From positions 6,324,001 through 6,388,000 of the forward strand of contig NZ_RAPR01000001.1 of NCBI RefSeq assembly GCF_003610235.1: 64,000 bases of DNA. Direction: 5' to 3'. Below, piece by piece: positions 27,607 to 37,901 of the stretch; position 1 is the first letter of the stretch, and every line of letters starts with the position of its first letter. This stretch comes from Catellatospora citrea (lineage in GTDB: Bacteria > Actinomycetota > Actinomycetes > Mycobacteriales > Micromonosporaceae). Under the pieces are notes generated by a model that was not told where the DNA came from, made no database searches, and saw nothing but the letters and a program-made list of their open reading frames with translations. The translations under genes and the position numbers were made by a program.

Positions 27607-30558
27607 ATGCTCCACCCCCTGCCCGACGCCGGAACTTCACCGACGGTTTCCACGCCGCGTTTCGTGGGTCGTGATCGTGAGATGGCGGCGCTTCGGGGCG
27701 CCCTGGCCCGGCCACCGGCGATCGTGCTGGTGGAGGGCGAGGCGGGGATCGGGAAGAGCCGACTGCTGCGAGAGTGGTTGGCCGCGCCGGACCAGCGCAC
27801 CGCCCTGGTCTCGGTGTGCCCACCGCTTCGCGAGTCGCTGACGTTGGGGCCGATCGTCGACGCGTTCCGGGGGATCGACCGCCCGGTGTCGCGATTGCGG
27901 CTCACCGAGCTCGCGGGTGCGTTGCGGCCCCTGTTCCCTGAATGGTCGGCGGATCTGCCGCCCGCGCTGCAGCCCCTGGACGATGCGAAAGCGGCACGGC
28001 ACCGCCTGTTCCGCGCCCTGGACGAGCTGCTGCGGGCGCTGTGTGTGGACGTTCTCGTGCTCGAGGACGCGCACTGGGCCGACGAGGTGACCTTGGAGTT
28101 CCTGCTGTACGTCACCTCCCGGCAGCAGTCGGGCGGGCCGAGCCTCGTGATCTCCTATCGGCCGGAGGAGGTGGACGTCGGGTCGCTGCTGCTGCGGCTG
28201 ACGTCCCGGTTGCCCGCCGGCGTGACCCAGCTGAGGATCGCCCTGGCGCCGATGCGGCCCGACGACACGGCCGCGCTGGTGTCCTCGATGCTGGACGGGA
28301 ACCCGCTGTCGGCGGAGTTCGCGACGTTCATGCACGAGCGGACCGGTGGCGTTCCGTTGGCGCTGGAGGAGTCGGTTCGCCTGTTGTGCGACCGTGCCGA
28401 CCTCGTCTTCCGGGACGGGCAGTGGGTCCGGCTGAAGCTGCGCGAGCTGCGGGTGCCGCCGACGGTGCGCGACTCCACCCGGGAGCGGGTGGGCCGGCTG
28501 TCGCCGCCGGCGCAGCAGGTGCTGCGAGCCGCGGCCACGTTGGCCGAGCGGTCGTCGGTGGACACGATCGCGGTGACCGCCGGGCTGTCACCGGCCGAGT
28601 GTCGAGGCGCCATCGCGGAGGCGGCCGGCGCCGGCGTCCTGGACGGCGACGACCGCGGCCAGTGGCGGTTCCGGCATGTGCTGGCCGCCACGGCTGTCTA
28701 CGAAGCGATCCCGTTGACCGACCGCAGACACTTCCACCTGCTGGCCGGCCGGGCTTTGGAGGGCATCCATCCGGCGCCTGTCGCACGGCTCGCCCACCAC
28801 TTCCGTGAGGCGCGGGAGACGCAGTCCTGGGCGCGGTACGCCGAGCGGGGTGCCGAGCTGGCCATGGCCTCGGGCGACCACACCAAGGCGGTCGGCTTGC
28901 TGGTCGATCTGTTGTCGTGGGCCGTGTTGCCGCCTGCGGATCGGGCACGGGTCGCGCGTTTCGCCGGAGTCGCCGCGCTGGGCCGCCGTGAACCGGTCGA
29001 CGAGGTCTACCACCGGGTGATCCGTACCTTGCGCTCGGTGCTGGAGACCCCGGGTCTGTCCGCCCGCCAGCAGGCCGAGATCCGCAACCCCCTGGGCCGG
29101 CTCCTGATCACCGGGGGTGAGGCGCAGGCCGCACTCAGCGAGCTCGAGCAGGCGGTGGCCAACCTCGACCATGACCCGGTCGAGGCGGCTCGGGCGATGA
29201 CCTATCTGGGCTGGGCCTATGCGGGGCCGTGGCCGGCGTCGACCCATCGGCGTTGGCTGGATCGCGCCGCCGAGCTCACCGCCGCATGCGATTCCCCCGC
29301 AGACCGGCTGAACCTGGCCGGCAACCGGGCCGCGGCGTTGCTCATGCTCGGTGAGGAGGGGGCCTGGGACGTCGTCGCCGGCCTGCCCGTCGACGGCGCG
29401 ACCGCGGCGGAGCGACTCGACGTTGCCCGCATCCACACCAATGTCGGGACCGGCGCGCTGATCTGGGGCCGGTACGCCGACGCGGAAGAACACCTCGCCG
29501 TGGCCATGCGCCTCGCCGAGGCCGAGCAGGCGTCCCGGTTGCAGCACAACGTCCGACTCGAACAGGCCAACCTGGCGTGGCTCACCGGCCGGTGGGAGGG
29601 TCTCGCGGAGCGGAGCGCGGAACTCGCCGATGCCGACCGGGACCGGCCGGCGCACTACCTCGGCAGCATTCGCCTCGCGGCCCGGCTGGCAGCCGCGGCC
29701 GGACGGCGGCGCGCTGCGGAGGAGCAGTTCCGGCTGGTCCTGGAGGAGTCTGCCCGTCTCGGCGCGGCCGACGACACGATGGAGGCCGCCGCTGCGCTGG
29801 CCAGACTGTGGCTGACGGACGGAAACAGCGGCCGGGCGCTGCAGATCACGGACGAGCCGATGGACAACCTACGGAGAAAAGGCATCTGGGTCTGGGCGAC
29901 GGACCTCGTCCCCGCCCGGATCGAGGCGCACCTCGCCGCAGGCGACCTGAAGGCCGCGACACGCCTGGGCGACCAGTTCGCCAGAGGACTGCGCGGCTGT
30001 ACGGCGCCCGCGCCGCGCGCCGCCCTCACCGTGTGCCGTGCCCTGCTGGCCGCCGCGGCCGGAGACCACGCTCGCGCGGCAACGGCATACGAGAAGGCGG
30101 CGCGCGCCTGGGGCACGTTGCCGCGCCCCCACGACGCCATGCTCGCCCGCGAGCGTCAAGCCGAGGCGCTCATCGCGCAGGGCCGGCTCGAACAAGGCCG
30201 AGAGCTGCTGGCCGCACAGTACGAGCAACTGTTCAGGCTCGGCGCCCGCGGCGATGCGGACCGTGTCGCCCAACGGCTTCGTGAACACGGGGCCGAGGTT
30301 CCGCGACTGTGGCGCGGCGGCCGGCGGGGGTACGGCGACCAGCTCTCACCTCGCGAGCTCGACGTGGTCCAACTGATCGTCGCGGGCAAGACCAACCGGG
30401 AGATCAGCCGGATCCTGGCCAAGTCACCGGCCACGGTGGATCAGCAGCTGCGTGCCGCGATGCGCAAGTTGAAGGTGACCTCCCGGACCGCGCTCGCGGT
30501 CGAGGCAGTGAAGGCCGGAGTGTTCGCAGAAGAGGACTTCCGCGACGACGCGTCGTGA
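27607..30558 (+). CDS. LuxR-type regulator with AAA ATPase domain (LAL family)
   Basis: The 983-residue protein is a large ATP-binding LuxR (LAL) regulator. The N-terminal ATPase has RFVGRDREMAALRGAL, Walker A GEAGIGKS (44-51) and Walker B LVLEDAHWAD (E153-D154). The long middle is helical TPR-like. The C-terminal HTH starts at residue 913 (LSPRELDVVQLIVAGKTNREISRILAKSPATVDQQLR). It likely senses a ligand and activates transcription; the targets are not evident, although the subtilase gene follows. ATG 27607 starts just before the ATPase domain; longer in-frame starts fall in the terminator region. Confidence 0.9.
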   Translation: MLHPLPDAGTSPTVSTPRFVGRDREMAALRGALARPPAIVLVEGEAGIGKSRLLREWLAAPDQRTALVSVCPPLRESLTLGPIVDAFRGIDRPVSRLRLTELAGALRPLFPEWSADLPPALQPLDDAKAARHRLFRALDELLRALCVDVLVLEDAHWADEVTLEFLLYVTSRQQSGGPSLVISYRPEEVDVGSLLLRLTSRLPAGVTQLRIALAPMRPDDTAALVSSMLDGNPLSAEFATFMHERTGGVPLALEESVRLLCDRADLVFRDGQWVRLKLRELRVPPTVRDSTRERVGRLSPPAQQVLRAAATLAERSSVDTIAVTAGLSPAECRGAIAEAAGAGVLDGDDRGQWRFRHVLAATAVYEAIPLTDRRHFHLLAGRALEGIHPAPVARLAHHFREARETQSWARYAERGAELAMASGDHTKAVGLLVDLLSWAVLPPADRARVARFAGVAALGRREPVDEVYHRVIRTLRSVLETPGLSARQQAEIRNPLGRLLITGGEAQAALSELEQAVANLDHDPVEAARAMTYLGWAYAGPWPASTHRRWLDRAAELTAACDSPADRLNLAGNRAAALLMLGEEGAWDVVAGLPVDGATAAERLDVARIHTNVGTGALIWGRYADAEEHLAVAMRLAEAEQASRLQHNVRLEQANLAWLTGRWEGLAERSAELADADRDRPAHYLGSIRLAARLAAAAGRRRAAEEQFRLVLEESARLGAADDTMEAAAALARLWLTDGNSGRALQITDEPMDNLRRKGIWVWATDLVPARIEAHLAAGDLKAATRLGDQFARGLRGCTAPAPRAALTVCRALLAAAAGDHARAATAYEKAARAWGTLPRPHDAMLARERQAEALIAQGRLEQGRELLAAQYEQLFRLGARGDADRVAQRLREHGAEVPRLWRGGRRGYGDQLSPRELDVVQLIVAGKTNREISRILAKSPATVDQQLRAAMRKLKVTSRTALAVEAVKAGVFAEEDFRDDAS

Positions 30559-30639
30559 AAATTGACGTATCCGCTGGATAGCGAAGATCGCTCATCCCCC
30601 CGGAGCATGGCTCCATGATCCATAGACATTGGGCAGTGC

Positions 30640-30801
30640 ATGCCTGAGCTACCTGCCGCGCGTGACGACTCCGCCGTCGAGCATCAGCCAACCCCCGAAC
30701 TGTCGCGCGAGCCGCGCGTCGGTGCCCAGGAAGCCCGCGACGCTCGCGACGCCGACGGGGCCGACGGCCACGAGAGCCACGACCCCTACCAGCCCCTGTA
30801 A
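30640..30801 (+). CDS. small acidic protein, possible leader gene
   Basis: The 53-codon ORF runs MPELPAARDDSAVEH to GHESHDPYQPL. GC at third positions is high, as in real genes here, and it stops 15 bp before the subtilase ATG. It has no signal peptide or membrane helix. No clear ribosome binding site is seen. It could be a small unknown protein co-transcribed with the peptidase. Confidence 0.35.
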   Translation: MPELPAARDDSAVEHQPTPELSREPRVGAQEARDARDADGADGHESHDPYQPL

Positions 30802-30816
30802 GCCGAAGGACCCCAC

Positions 30817-33800
30817 ATGAGACTCAAAGCCCTCGCGGCTTCGCTGGCCGTAGCGGTCGGCCTGAGCATTATCCCGCCATCACCGGCGTCCGCCGCTGAG
30901 CCGGATCCCGGCACGGCCGCCGAGAAGATCGCGTCGAGCCTGAAGGACCGCTTCCGCACGCAGCCGGCCTCCGACTTCTGGATCACATTCGACACCAAGG
31001 CCGACCTCGGGCCGGCGCAGAAGATCGCCGACTGGACCGCTCGTGGTCAGTTCGTCTACGACGCGCTGACCGCGGCGGCGAAGAACTCCCTGGCATCCGT
31101 CTCCACCGAACTCGACCGGGCAGGCGTCAAGTACACCTCCTACCCGATCGCCAACACCGTGCTCGTCAAGGGGGGCACCGAAAAGCTCGCCCTGGACGTG
31201 GCCGCGAAGGTGCAGGTCGCCGAGATCCACGCGACGCCGCAGGTCGCGCTGGTCGAGCCCGTGGACAAGGAGAGCCCGGCTGACCGGGCTGCCCGCCCCG
31301 CCGCCGCGAAAGCCGCCGCCGAGGACGGCACCTTCACCTGGGGTCTGGACGCCATCCGCGCTCCCGAGGCGTGGGCCATGGGCGCCACCGGCGCGGGCAT
31401 CACCGTGTCCAACCTCGACTCGGGCGTGCAATTCGACCACCCGGCCCTGATGCACCAGTACCGCGGCACGAAGCCCGACGGCACCATCGACCACAACTAC
31501 AACTGGATGGGCACCCGGGGCACGTGCACGGGCGCACCGTGCGACGACAACGGACACGGCACGCACACCATGGGCACCATGGTCGGTGAAGACGGCGCCA
31601 ACCACGTCGGCGTCGCGCCGGACGCGCAGTGGATCGCGACGAACGGCTGCTGCGACAGCTCCGGCGTCGAGTCGCTGCTCCGGTCCGGCTGGTGGCTGCT
31701 CGCCCCGACCGACGTCCACGGCAACAGCCCTGACCCGTCCAAGCGCCCCCACGTCATCAACAACTCGTGGGGCCAGACCGTCGAGCACAACTTCGACGAC
31801 TTCTTCCAGGCCGTCGACGAGGCCTGGACCGCCGCGGGCATCTTCAGCGTCTGGTCGTCGGGCAACACCTCGCCGTACGCGGCCTGCGACACGGTCTCCT
31901 CGCCCGGCTCCGCCGAGAGCGCCTACTCCGTCGGCGCCCACAAGTCGGACGGCACGCTCGCGTTGTTCTCCCGCAAGGGCGAGGGTGAAGGCGGCCGGAT
32001 CAAGCCCGAGATCTCCGCTCCGGGCGAGGCCGTCTATTCGTCCTACCCGAACAACAGCTACGTCGAGATGTCCGGCACCTCGATGGCGGCACCCCACGTC
32101 GCCGGTGCCGTCGCGGCGCTGTGGAGCTACGACCCGACCCTCATCGGGCAGGTCGAGGCGACCCGCCGCCTGCTCGCCGAGTCGGCCGTCGACGTCGACG
32201 ACACCGAGTGCGGCGGCACCGCCGAGGTCAACAACAAGTACGGCGAAGGCCGGCTCGACCTCGTCCGCCTGATCGAGCTGGCGCCCCGCAAGGGCGGCAC
32301 CCTCACCGGTGTCGTCACCGCCGACGGCGCCCCGGTCCCCGCGGCCGAGGTGACGATCAGCGGGCCGTTCAGCCGGTCGATCGGCACCGACTCCGACGGC
32401 CGGTTCACGACGAACCTCCCGGTCGGCGACTACCGGCTCAGCACCAAGGTCTTCGGTTACCTGACCGCGACCGCCGACGTCACGATCACCCTCGGCCAGG
32501 ACACCTCCGTCAAGCTGCCGCTCACGGCCGCCGCGAGGCACGACGTCAGCGGCCGGGTCGTCGACGACAAGAAGCGGCCCGTCCCGAACGCCGACGTCTC
32601 CGTCAAGGACACGCCGCTGAAGCCGGTGCGCACGGATGCCGACGGCGCGTTCACGATCAGCGCTGTCCCCGAGGGCGGGTACCAGCTGAGCGTCAAGCCC
32701 AACGCCTGCTTCTCGCCCACGACCGTCCCGCTGGCCGTCGGCGCGCAGAACGAGTCGCGCGAGATCACCGTCGGGCTCGTCGTCGACAAGGGCGGCTACA
32801 GCTGCGCCGTCTCCGAGGGGGAGTACCTGCGCGGCACCGAGCCGGTCGCGTTCACCAGCGGCGTGTGGGCGACGGTGCACCTGCCGTTCCCGATCGCGCT
32901 CTACAACGGCAGTCACGACGATCTCGGTATCAGCCTGCGTGGCGTGATCTCCCCGGACTCCACCACCGGACCCGGCAGCGGCGGCGCGGGCATCTTCCCG
33001 TTCTACGTCCAATCCCCGGTCGAGTTCGCCCCCGGCGGAGGAGTCTTCACGGCAGCCACCAAGGTCAACGGCGAGGACGCGTTCGTCGTCGAGTTCCGCA
33101 ACGCCAAGCTCTGGGCCTATCCCATCCGGTCGGAGTACACGGAGCCGGTCAGCTTCTCGGCCACGCTCACCCGCTCCGGCACGGTGATCTTCGGCTACGG
33201 CGACGGCATCGGCACCGACGACCCGGTGACCGCCGGCGCGAACGGCGTCACCGGCATCCAGGGCTGGGCGGGCGTCGACGGCATCCGGTTCTCCGACAGC
33301 GCCCCGGTGCTGCGCGACGGGATGATCGTCACCTACGACCTGCCTGACTTCGGGTATCTCGACGCGACCGTCGTCGACAAGAACGACGGGCTGCCGGTGG
33401 CCGGGGCCGAGGTCTCGTTCACGAACAAGAACGGACTCGTCGAGACCGTCACGACCAACGGGACGGGCATCGTGCATCGCCAGCTTCCGGTCGGCGACTA
33501 CACCATGACGATCGACGCGCTGAACTACACAACCGCGGCATACCCCTTCTCCCTCGACAAGCTCTACGCGAACACCAAGATCGACGCACGTCTGACCACG
33601 GGCGCCGCCGGCCTGAAGGCCAACGGCCTCGAGGCGCTGCTGGGCGCCGACCAGAACGGTGTGGGTGAGCTGACGCTGACCAACAACGGTTCCGCCCCAC
33701 TCACGTACCACCTGGACGAGGCCGCGCGCCACCCCGAACTTGACGCCGCCGGCGCCACGGGGCGCACCGGGAAGGGTGCGGACAGCACGATCGACCTCAC

Positions 33801-36800
33801 CGCGTGGAAGTCCGGTGCGAGCGGCATGAAGCCGTCGAACGTCGACGGCAAGGCGGCGACGGCGAGCGCCGCGGAGGCACAGGCGGCCGGCAAGGTCGGC
33901 GTGACCTCCGGCGGCGACGTCATCACCCGGATCGCCATCCCGGGCAATGTCGGCAGCAAGGAGCCCACCGGCATCGGGTACGACGGCGACGTCTGGGTCC
34001 ACGACTACAACGCGCGGACCAACACCGCCTACACGGTGACGGGCAAGCCGACCGGCAAGGTCTTCGACGCGTCGTGGAGCCCCGAGTACCGGGCGTTCGA
34101 CATGGCGCTCGACACCAGGACCGGTGACATGTGCCAGATGGAGGACAGCCCGGCCAGCTACATCCACTGCTTCGACCGCACGACCGGGAAGGAGACCCGG
34201 CAGATCAAGGGTGACTGGTCCACGCTGCAGTTGACCGGACTCGCCTACAACCCGGCGGAGGACGTGTTCTACGTCGGCGGCCGGCGCAACGGCATGATCG
34301 GCACCGTCGCCGGGACGTCGCACGACAACGCGGGTGCGCTGCTGTCCTTCTGCGCCCCGCCGCTGCCCGAGGTGATGGGCCTGGCCTACAACCAGGCGTC
34401 CGACACCATCTGGTACACCGACATCACCTGGAACCGGCTCAGCCGCCTGCTGCAGGTCGACCCCGACGACTGCTCGCTGGTGAACGCGTGGTGGTTCCCC
34501 GGCCAGAAGCCGGGCCAGGGCGGCGGTCTCGAAACCGACGCCACCGGGGCCCTGTGGGCGGCGGACCAGGTCGCCGATGACGTCGTGCTGGTCGACGTCG
34601 AGGATGACCTGTTCACCGACCTGCCTTGGTTGTCGCTCTCCTCGACCGGCGGCACCCTCGCCCCGGGCAAGTCGACGACCGTCAAGGTCTCGATCTCCGC
34701 GAAGGGCGCCAAGCCCGGAGTCCTCGGCGCGAACATCGTGGTGAGGTCCGACTCCGGACGCCAGTCCAAGATCTACGTCCCGGTGACGCTCACGACCACG
34801 AAGTACCAGGTCGGCGTCAATGCCGGCGGCCCGAAGTTCACCGACGGCTCCGGCTACACCTGGTCCGGCGACCAGGCCGCCGGCAAGACGGCGTGGGGCT
34901 ACGAGGGGAAGACGAAGGTCGCCTCCACGAAGTCTCCGATCGCCGGCACGACGGACGACATGCTGTTCCAGTCCCAGCGCACCACGGCGGACAAGCAGTT
35001 GTTCTACCGCTTCCCCGACGCGCCCAAGGGCACCTACGCGATCGACCTCGGGTTCGCCGAGATCGAGAAGGTGGCCAGGGGCAAGCGGGTGTTCGACGTC
35101 GTCGTGGACGGAAGGCTGGCGGAGTACGCGTACGACCCGGCCGCGGCCGTGGGGCAGAACACCGCCGACTGGCGCACCGCCGTCGTCAAGCACGAGGGCG
35201 GTCCGCTGACCGTGGAGCTGCGAGGCTCGAAGGGCCTGAAGGCCCCGACCATCGCCGCGCTGCGGGTGACGCTCGACCCGCGCGCGGACGCGGCGGAGCC
35301 GGAGCCGGAGCCCGAGCAGCCGGAACCCGGCCCCGTGCCGGTGGCCCCCGCCGGTCGCTCGTACTCGATGAAGGTGACCGACGGGCTCTACCGCCAGGGC
35401 ACGGAGGAGTCCGGGTGGCACGGCGACGACCTCTGCGGCGTGCTGTGGTTCGGCTCCGGTTTCCTGGCCCCGTTCTACGACACGGCCTGGGACGGCGTGT
35501 GCGTGACGACGAACGGCACGCTGACCTTCGACCGCGTCAACACGCCGGGGTACAACACGGAACTGCCTTCGCAGTACCCGATCGACGCGGTCTATCCGTT
35601 CTGGGACGACCTCATCGTCGATGACGAGGCGGGCGTCTACTTCGGCACGACCGAGGTGGACGGGCAGGCGGCGCAGGTCATCGAGTGGCGCAACGTCACC
35701 TTCTACAGTGACCAGACGGCTCGCGTGAGCTTCTCGGTCACCCTGATCGCGGACGGACGGATCCAGATCGGGTACGGCGACGGCGTCGGCGGCGACAACC
35801 CGCTCACCCGCGGGTCGTCGGCGACGGTCGGCGTGGAGAGCCTGAACCGCAACCCCGCGAGCCAGTACTCCTTCGACCAGCCCGTCCTGAAGGCCGGCCT
35901 GGGCCTGGAGTACACGCTCCCGGCCGCGGGCACGATCGAGGGCACGGTCACCGACGCGAACGACGGCAAGCCCATCGAGGGCGCGGTCGTCACGCTCAGG
36001 GGGCCGTCCGGCGAGCGGGTGATCACGACCGACGTGAAGGGTCGGTGGAAGGCCCAGGCGCTGGTCGGCGAGAACACCGTGGAGGTGGCGGCGCCGAACT
36101 ACGTCACCGCCGGCCGCCCCGTGACCATCGCCAGGAAGGATCAGGCCGAGAAGGTCGACACGGCACTGACCACGGGCATCGCCACCGTCACCGGAGGCGG
36201 CTTCGACTGGCTCCTCGACGGGGGCCAGCGGGCGACGGGCGACGTGACCGTCACCAACACCGGGTCCGCCCCGCTCGATGTGCAGATCAGCGAGCAGGGA
36301 CGCACCGGTGACGGCGGGCACGAGGCCGCCGACCTTTCGTGGCTGACGCTCAAGGGCGCGGCCGCCACCGGCGCGGTCAAGCTTGCGGTCGGCGAGTCCA
36401 CCACGGTCACGGTGACGGCCGACAACGCCGGCGCCGAACCCGGCGTGCTCGTCGGGGACGTGCTCGTGGCGACCGACGCCGGCAAGGGCGAGGCGCAGTT
36501 CCAGCCGGTGCGCCTGGCGACCTCGGCCTACTGGCGGGGCGTCGACGTGGGCGGATCCGGGTTCGTCGGTGCCGACGGCTTCGTCTGGTCGCCCGACCAG
36601 CCGCTCGGCTCGCGGCCGTGGGGCCACGTCGGCGGCAAGGATCGTTCCACCAAGGCCGACATCGCCGGCACCGAGGACGACGCGCTGTTCCGCACCCAGC
36701 GGACCGGCGACACGTTCAGCTACGTGTTCAAGAACGCCCCCGCCGGGACGTACCGGATCGGCCTCGACTTCGCGGAGCTCGAGAAGGTCAAGCCCGGCAA

Positions 36801-37005
36801 GCGTGCCTTCGATGTCCTGGTCGACGGCAAGGTCGTGCTCTACGACCACGACGTGCAGGCGAAGGTGGGTGCGCTGACCGCGGACCTGAACATGGTCACC
36901 GTCGAGCACACCGGTGGCGATCTGAGGATCGAGCTTCGCCGCGACAAGGGCGAGGAGGACCCGATTCTCAACGCCCTGAAGGTCCAGCAGGACCCGCGCC
37001 TATGA
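30817..37005 (+). CDS. very large secreted S8 (subtilisin-like) peptidase with malectin repeats
   Basis: The 2062-residue exported peptidase has a signal peptide (1 to about 27, ending PASAA), then an inhibitor-type propeptide and a catalytic domain with D201 (SNLDSG), H247 (NGHGTH) and S422 (SGTSMAAPHVAG). Two carboxypeptidase-regulatory-like beta modules follow (about 493-655). Then comes a module that occurs twice: a beta-rich unit with a GYGDGIG/GYGDGVG motif, another regulatory-like domain (DANDG/KNDG), and a malectin-like carbohydrate-binding domain (near 1328-1490 and 1908-2062). A unit of about 350 residues resembling a beta-propeller (about 1035-1265) sits in the first copy. AAGGA precedes the ATG. 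Confidence 0.93.
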   Translation: MRLKALAASLAVAVGLSIIPPSPASAAEPDPGTAAEKIASSLKDRFRTQPASDFWITFDTKADLGPAQKIADWTARGQFVYDALTAAAKNSLASVSTELDRAGVKYTSYPIANTVLVKGGTEKLALDVAAKVQVAEIHATPQVALVEPVDKESPADRAARPAAAKAAAEDGTFTWGLDAIRAPEAWAMGATGAGITVSNLDSGVQFDHPALMHQYRGTKPDGTIDHNYNWMGTRGTCTGAPCDDNGHGTHTMGTMVGEDGANHVGVAPDAQWIATNGCCDSSGVESLLRSGWWLLAPTDVHGNSPDPSKRPHVINNSWGQTVEHNFDDFFQAVDEAWTAAGIFSVWSSGNTSPYAACDTVSSPGSAESAYSVGAHKSDGTLALFSRKGEGEGGRIKPEISAPGEAVYSSYPNNSYVEMSGTSMAAPHVAGAVAALWSYDPTLIGQVEATRRLLAESAVDVDDTECGGTAEVNNKYGEGRLDLVRLIELAPRKGGTLTGVVTADGAPVPAAEVTISGPFSRSIGTDSDGRFTTNLPVGDYRLSTKVFGYLTATADVTITLGQDTSVKLPLTAAARHDVSGRVVDDKKRPVPNADVSVKDTPLKPVRTDADGAFTISAVPEGGYQLSVKPNACFSPTTVPLAVGAQNESREITVGLVVDKGGYSCAVSEGEYLRGTEPVAFTSGVWATVHLPFPIALYNGSHDDLGISLRGVISPDSTTGPGSGGAGIFPFYVQSPVEFAPGGGVFTAATKVNGEDAFVVEFRNAKLWAYPIRSEYTEPVSFSATLTRSGTVIFGYGDGIGTDDPVTAGANGVTGIQGWAGVDGIRFSDSAPVLRDGMIVTYDLPDFGYLDATVVDKNDGLPVAGAEVSFTNKNGLVETVTTNGTGIVHRQLPVGDYTMTIDALNYTTAAYPFSLDKLYANTKIDARLTTGAAGLKANGLEALLGADQNGVGELTLTNNGSAPLTYHLDEAARHPELDAAGATGRTGKGADSTIDLTAWKSGASGMKPSNVDGKAATASAAEAQAAGKVGVTSGGDVITRIAIPGNVGSKEPTGIGYDGDVWVHDYNARTNTAYTVTGKPTGKVFDASWSPEYRAFDMALDTRTGDMCQMEDSPASYIHCFDRTTGKETRQIKGDWSTLQLTGLAYNPAEDVFYVGGRRNGMIGTVAGTSHDNAGALLSFCAPPLPEVMGLAYNQASDTIWYTDITWNRLSRLLQVDPDDCSLVNAWWFPGQKPGQGGGLETDATGALWAADQVADDVVLVDVEDDLFTDLPWLSLSSTGGTLAPGKSTTVKVSISAKGAKPGVLGANIVVRSDSGRQSKIYVPVTLTTTKYQVGVNAGGPKFTDGSGYTWSGDQAAGKTAWGYEGKTKVASTKSPIAGTTDDMLFQSQRTTADKQLFYRFPDAPKGTYAIDLGFAEIEKVARGKRVFDVVVDGRLAEYAYDPAAAVGQNTADWRTAVVKHEGGPLTVELRGSKGLKAPTIAALRVTLDPRADAAEPEPEPEQPEPGPVPVAPAGRSYSMKVTDGLYRQGTEESGWHGDDLCGVLWFGSGFLAPFYDTAWDGVCVTTNGTLTFDRVNTPGYNTELPSQYPIDAVYPFWDDLIVDDEAGVYFGTTEVDGQAAQVIEWRNVTFYSDQTARVSFSVTLIADGRIQIGYGDGVGGDNPLTRGSSATVGVESLNRNPASQYSFDQPVLKAGLGLEYTLPAAGTIEGTVTDANDGKPIEGAVVTLRGPSGERVITTDVKGRWKAQALVGENTVEVAAPNYVTAGRPVTIARKDQAEKVDTALTTGIATVTGGGFDWLLDGGQRATGDVTVTNTGSAPLDVQISEQGRTGDGGHEAADLSWLTLKGAAATGAVKLAVGESTTVTVTADNAGAEPGVLVGDVLVATDAGKGEAQFQPVRLATSAYWRGVDVGGSGFVGADGFVWSPDQPLGSRPWGHVGGKDRSTKADIAGTEDDALFRTQRTGDTFSYVFKNAPAGTYRIGLDFAELEKVKPGKRAFDVLVDGKVVLYDHDVQAKVGALTADLNMVTVEHTGGDLRIELRRDKGEEDPILNALKVQQDPRL

Positions 37006-37030
37006 GATAGCGGACCAATCCGCTAGAAGC

Positions 37031-37071
37031 GGTCAGAGCCTCCCCGGAAGCATTCCGGGGAGGCTCTGACC
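37031..37071. terminator. perfect 19-bp hairpin terminator between convergent genes
   Basis: 37031-37049 pairs without mismatch with 37053-37071 around a 3-base loop, 25 bp after the peptidase stop and 41 bp from the end of the trypsin-like gene. It can serve both strands. Confidence 0.85.
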
Positions 37072-37112
37072 ACGACTGGCGAGTCTGCGGCGTCGGACCG
37101 CACTCCCGCCCG

Positions 37113-37901
37113 TCAGCCGCGGATGATCGCCTTGATCCACTCGGCGATGTTGTCGACCCGGGAGGTCCGTTCCTCCAGCGAGTGCGGGCAGGACGGTCCG
37201 CCGCTCTCCACCGACACCAGCGTGGGACGCCCTTTGCCGTGCTCCATGAAGTACGGCGCACCGGAGTCGTACGGACAGGCGCTGGTGTCGGGCGCCGGTG
37301 CCAGGGCGGTCACGCCGACGCTGGGTTCCGTCACGGTGACGACGGTGACCTGACCGGTCCGCAGCTGCGGGGACGGCACGGGGTTGGCACTGGTGAGCGA
37401 GCCGAAACCGGTGATCCGGAGGACGTCGCCGGCCTGCGGCGTCTTGCGGTTCAGGGCCAGCGGCCGGATGTCTTTGATCGGGAAGCTGAGCTTTGCCAGC
37501 GCCAGATCGGTGGTGGGGGACTGGCGCACGGCGATGACGGTGGCGACGTGACCGATGTCGCTGGTCAGGTCGGCCCGGCCGACAGTGGCGGTGGTCAGGT
37601 CGGCGACCGGCCGCTCCACCCGGACGCCGTTGAAGTCCCGGAAGCAGTGTCCCGCGGTGACGATCCACTGTGGTGCGATGAGCGCGCCCGAGCAGGCGCT
37701 GTTACGGCGACCACCGTCGGCCGTCGGGATCCCGGTCATGGTCAGCTTGACGGCGAACCGGAACTGGCCGTTGGGCACGACGTCGCTGTTCGCAACGGCG
37801 TGTGCCGGACCTGCGGGGAAGATCCCGAGGCCGGCCGCGACGATCGTCGACGCGAGCAGCAGCCCGGCCCGACGAACGCGGTGCTTGAGTGTGACGTCCA
37901 A
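37113..37901 (-). CDS. secreted trypsin-like serine protease (S1)
   Basis: The 262-residue protein has signal peptide RAGLLLASTIVAAGLGIFPAGPAHA and an S1 fold with H85 (TAGHC), D132 (TTDLALAKL) and S213 (PYDSGAPY). The usual GDSGGP is changed to YDSGAP, so activity may differ. I chose a TTG start at 37901 because GAAGGA lies 7-8 bases upstream and the signal peptide then has a normal length; ATG 37988 would add 29 polar residues. It converges on the giant subtilase gene. Confidence 0.85.
   Translation of the reverse strand: MDVTLKHRVRRAGLLLASTIVAAGLGIFPAGPAHAVANSDVVPNGQFRFAVKLTMTGIPTADGGRRNSACSGALIAPQWIVTAGHCFRDFNGVRVERPVADLTTATVGRADLTSDIGHVATVIAVRQSPTTDLALAKLSFPIKDIRPLALNRKTPQAGDVLRITGFGSLTSANPVPSPQLRTGQVTVVTVTEPSVGVTALAPAPDTSACPYDSGAPYFMEHGKGRPTLVSVESGGPSCPHSLEERTSRVDNIAEWIKAIIRG

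Noticed and set aside
30880..36909. A 2009-codon open frame on the minus strand
   Set aside because: It is antisense to the subtilase gene, has low-complexity Arg/Gly/Val composition and no domain; long antisense frames are expected in high-GC DNA.
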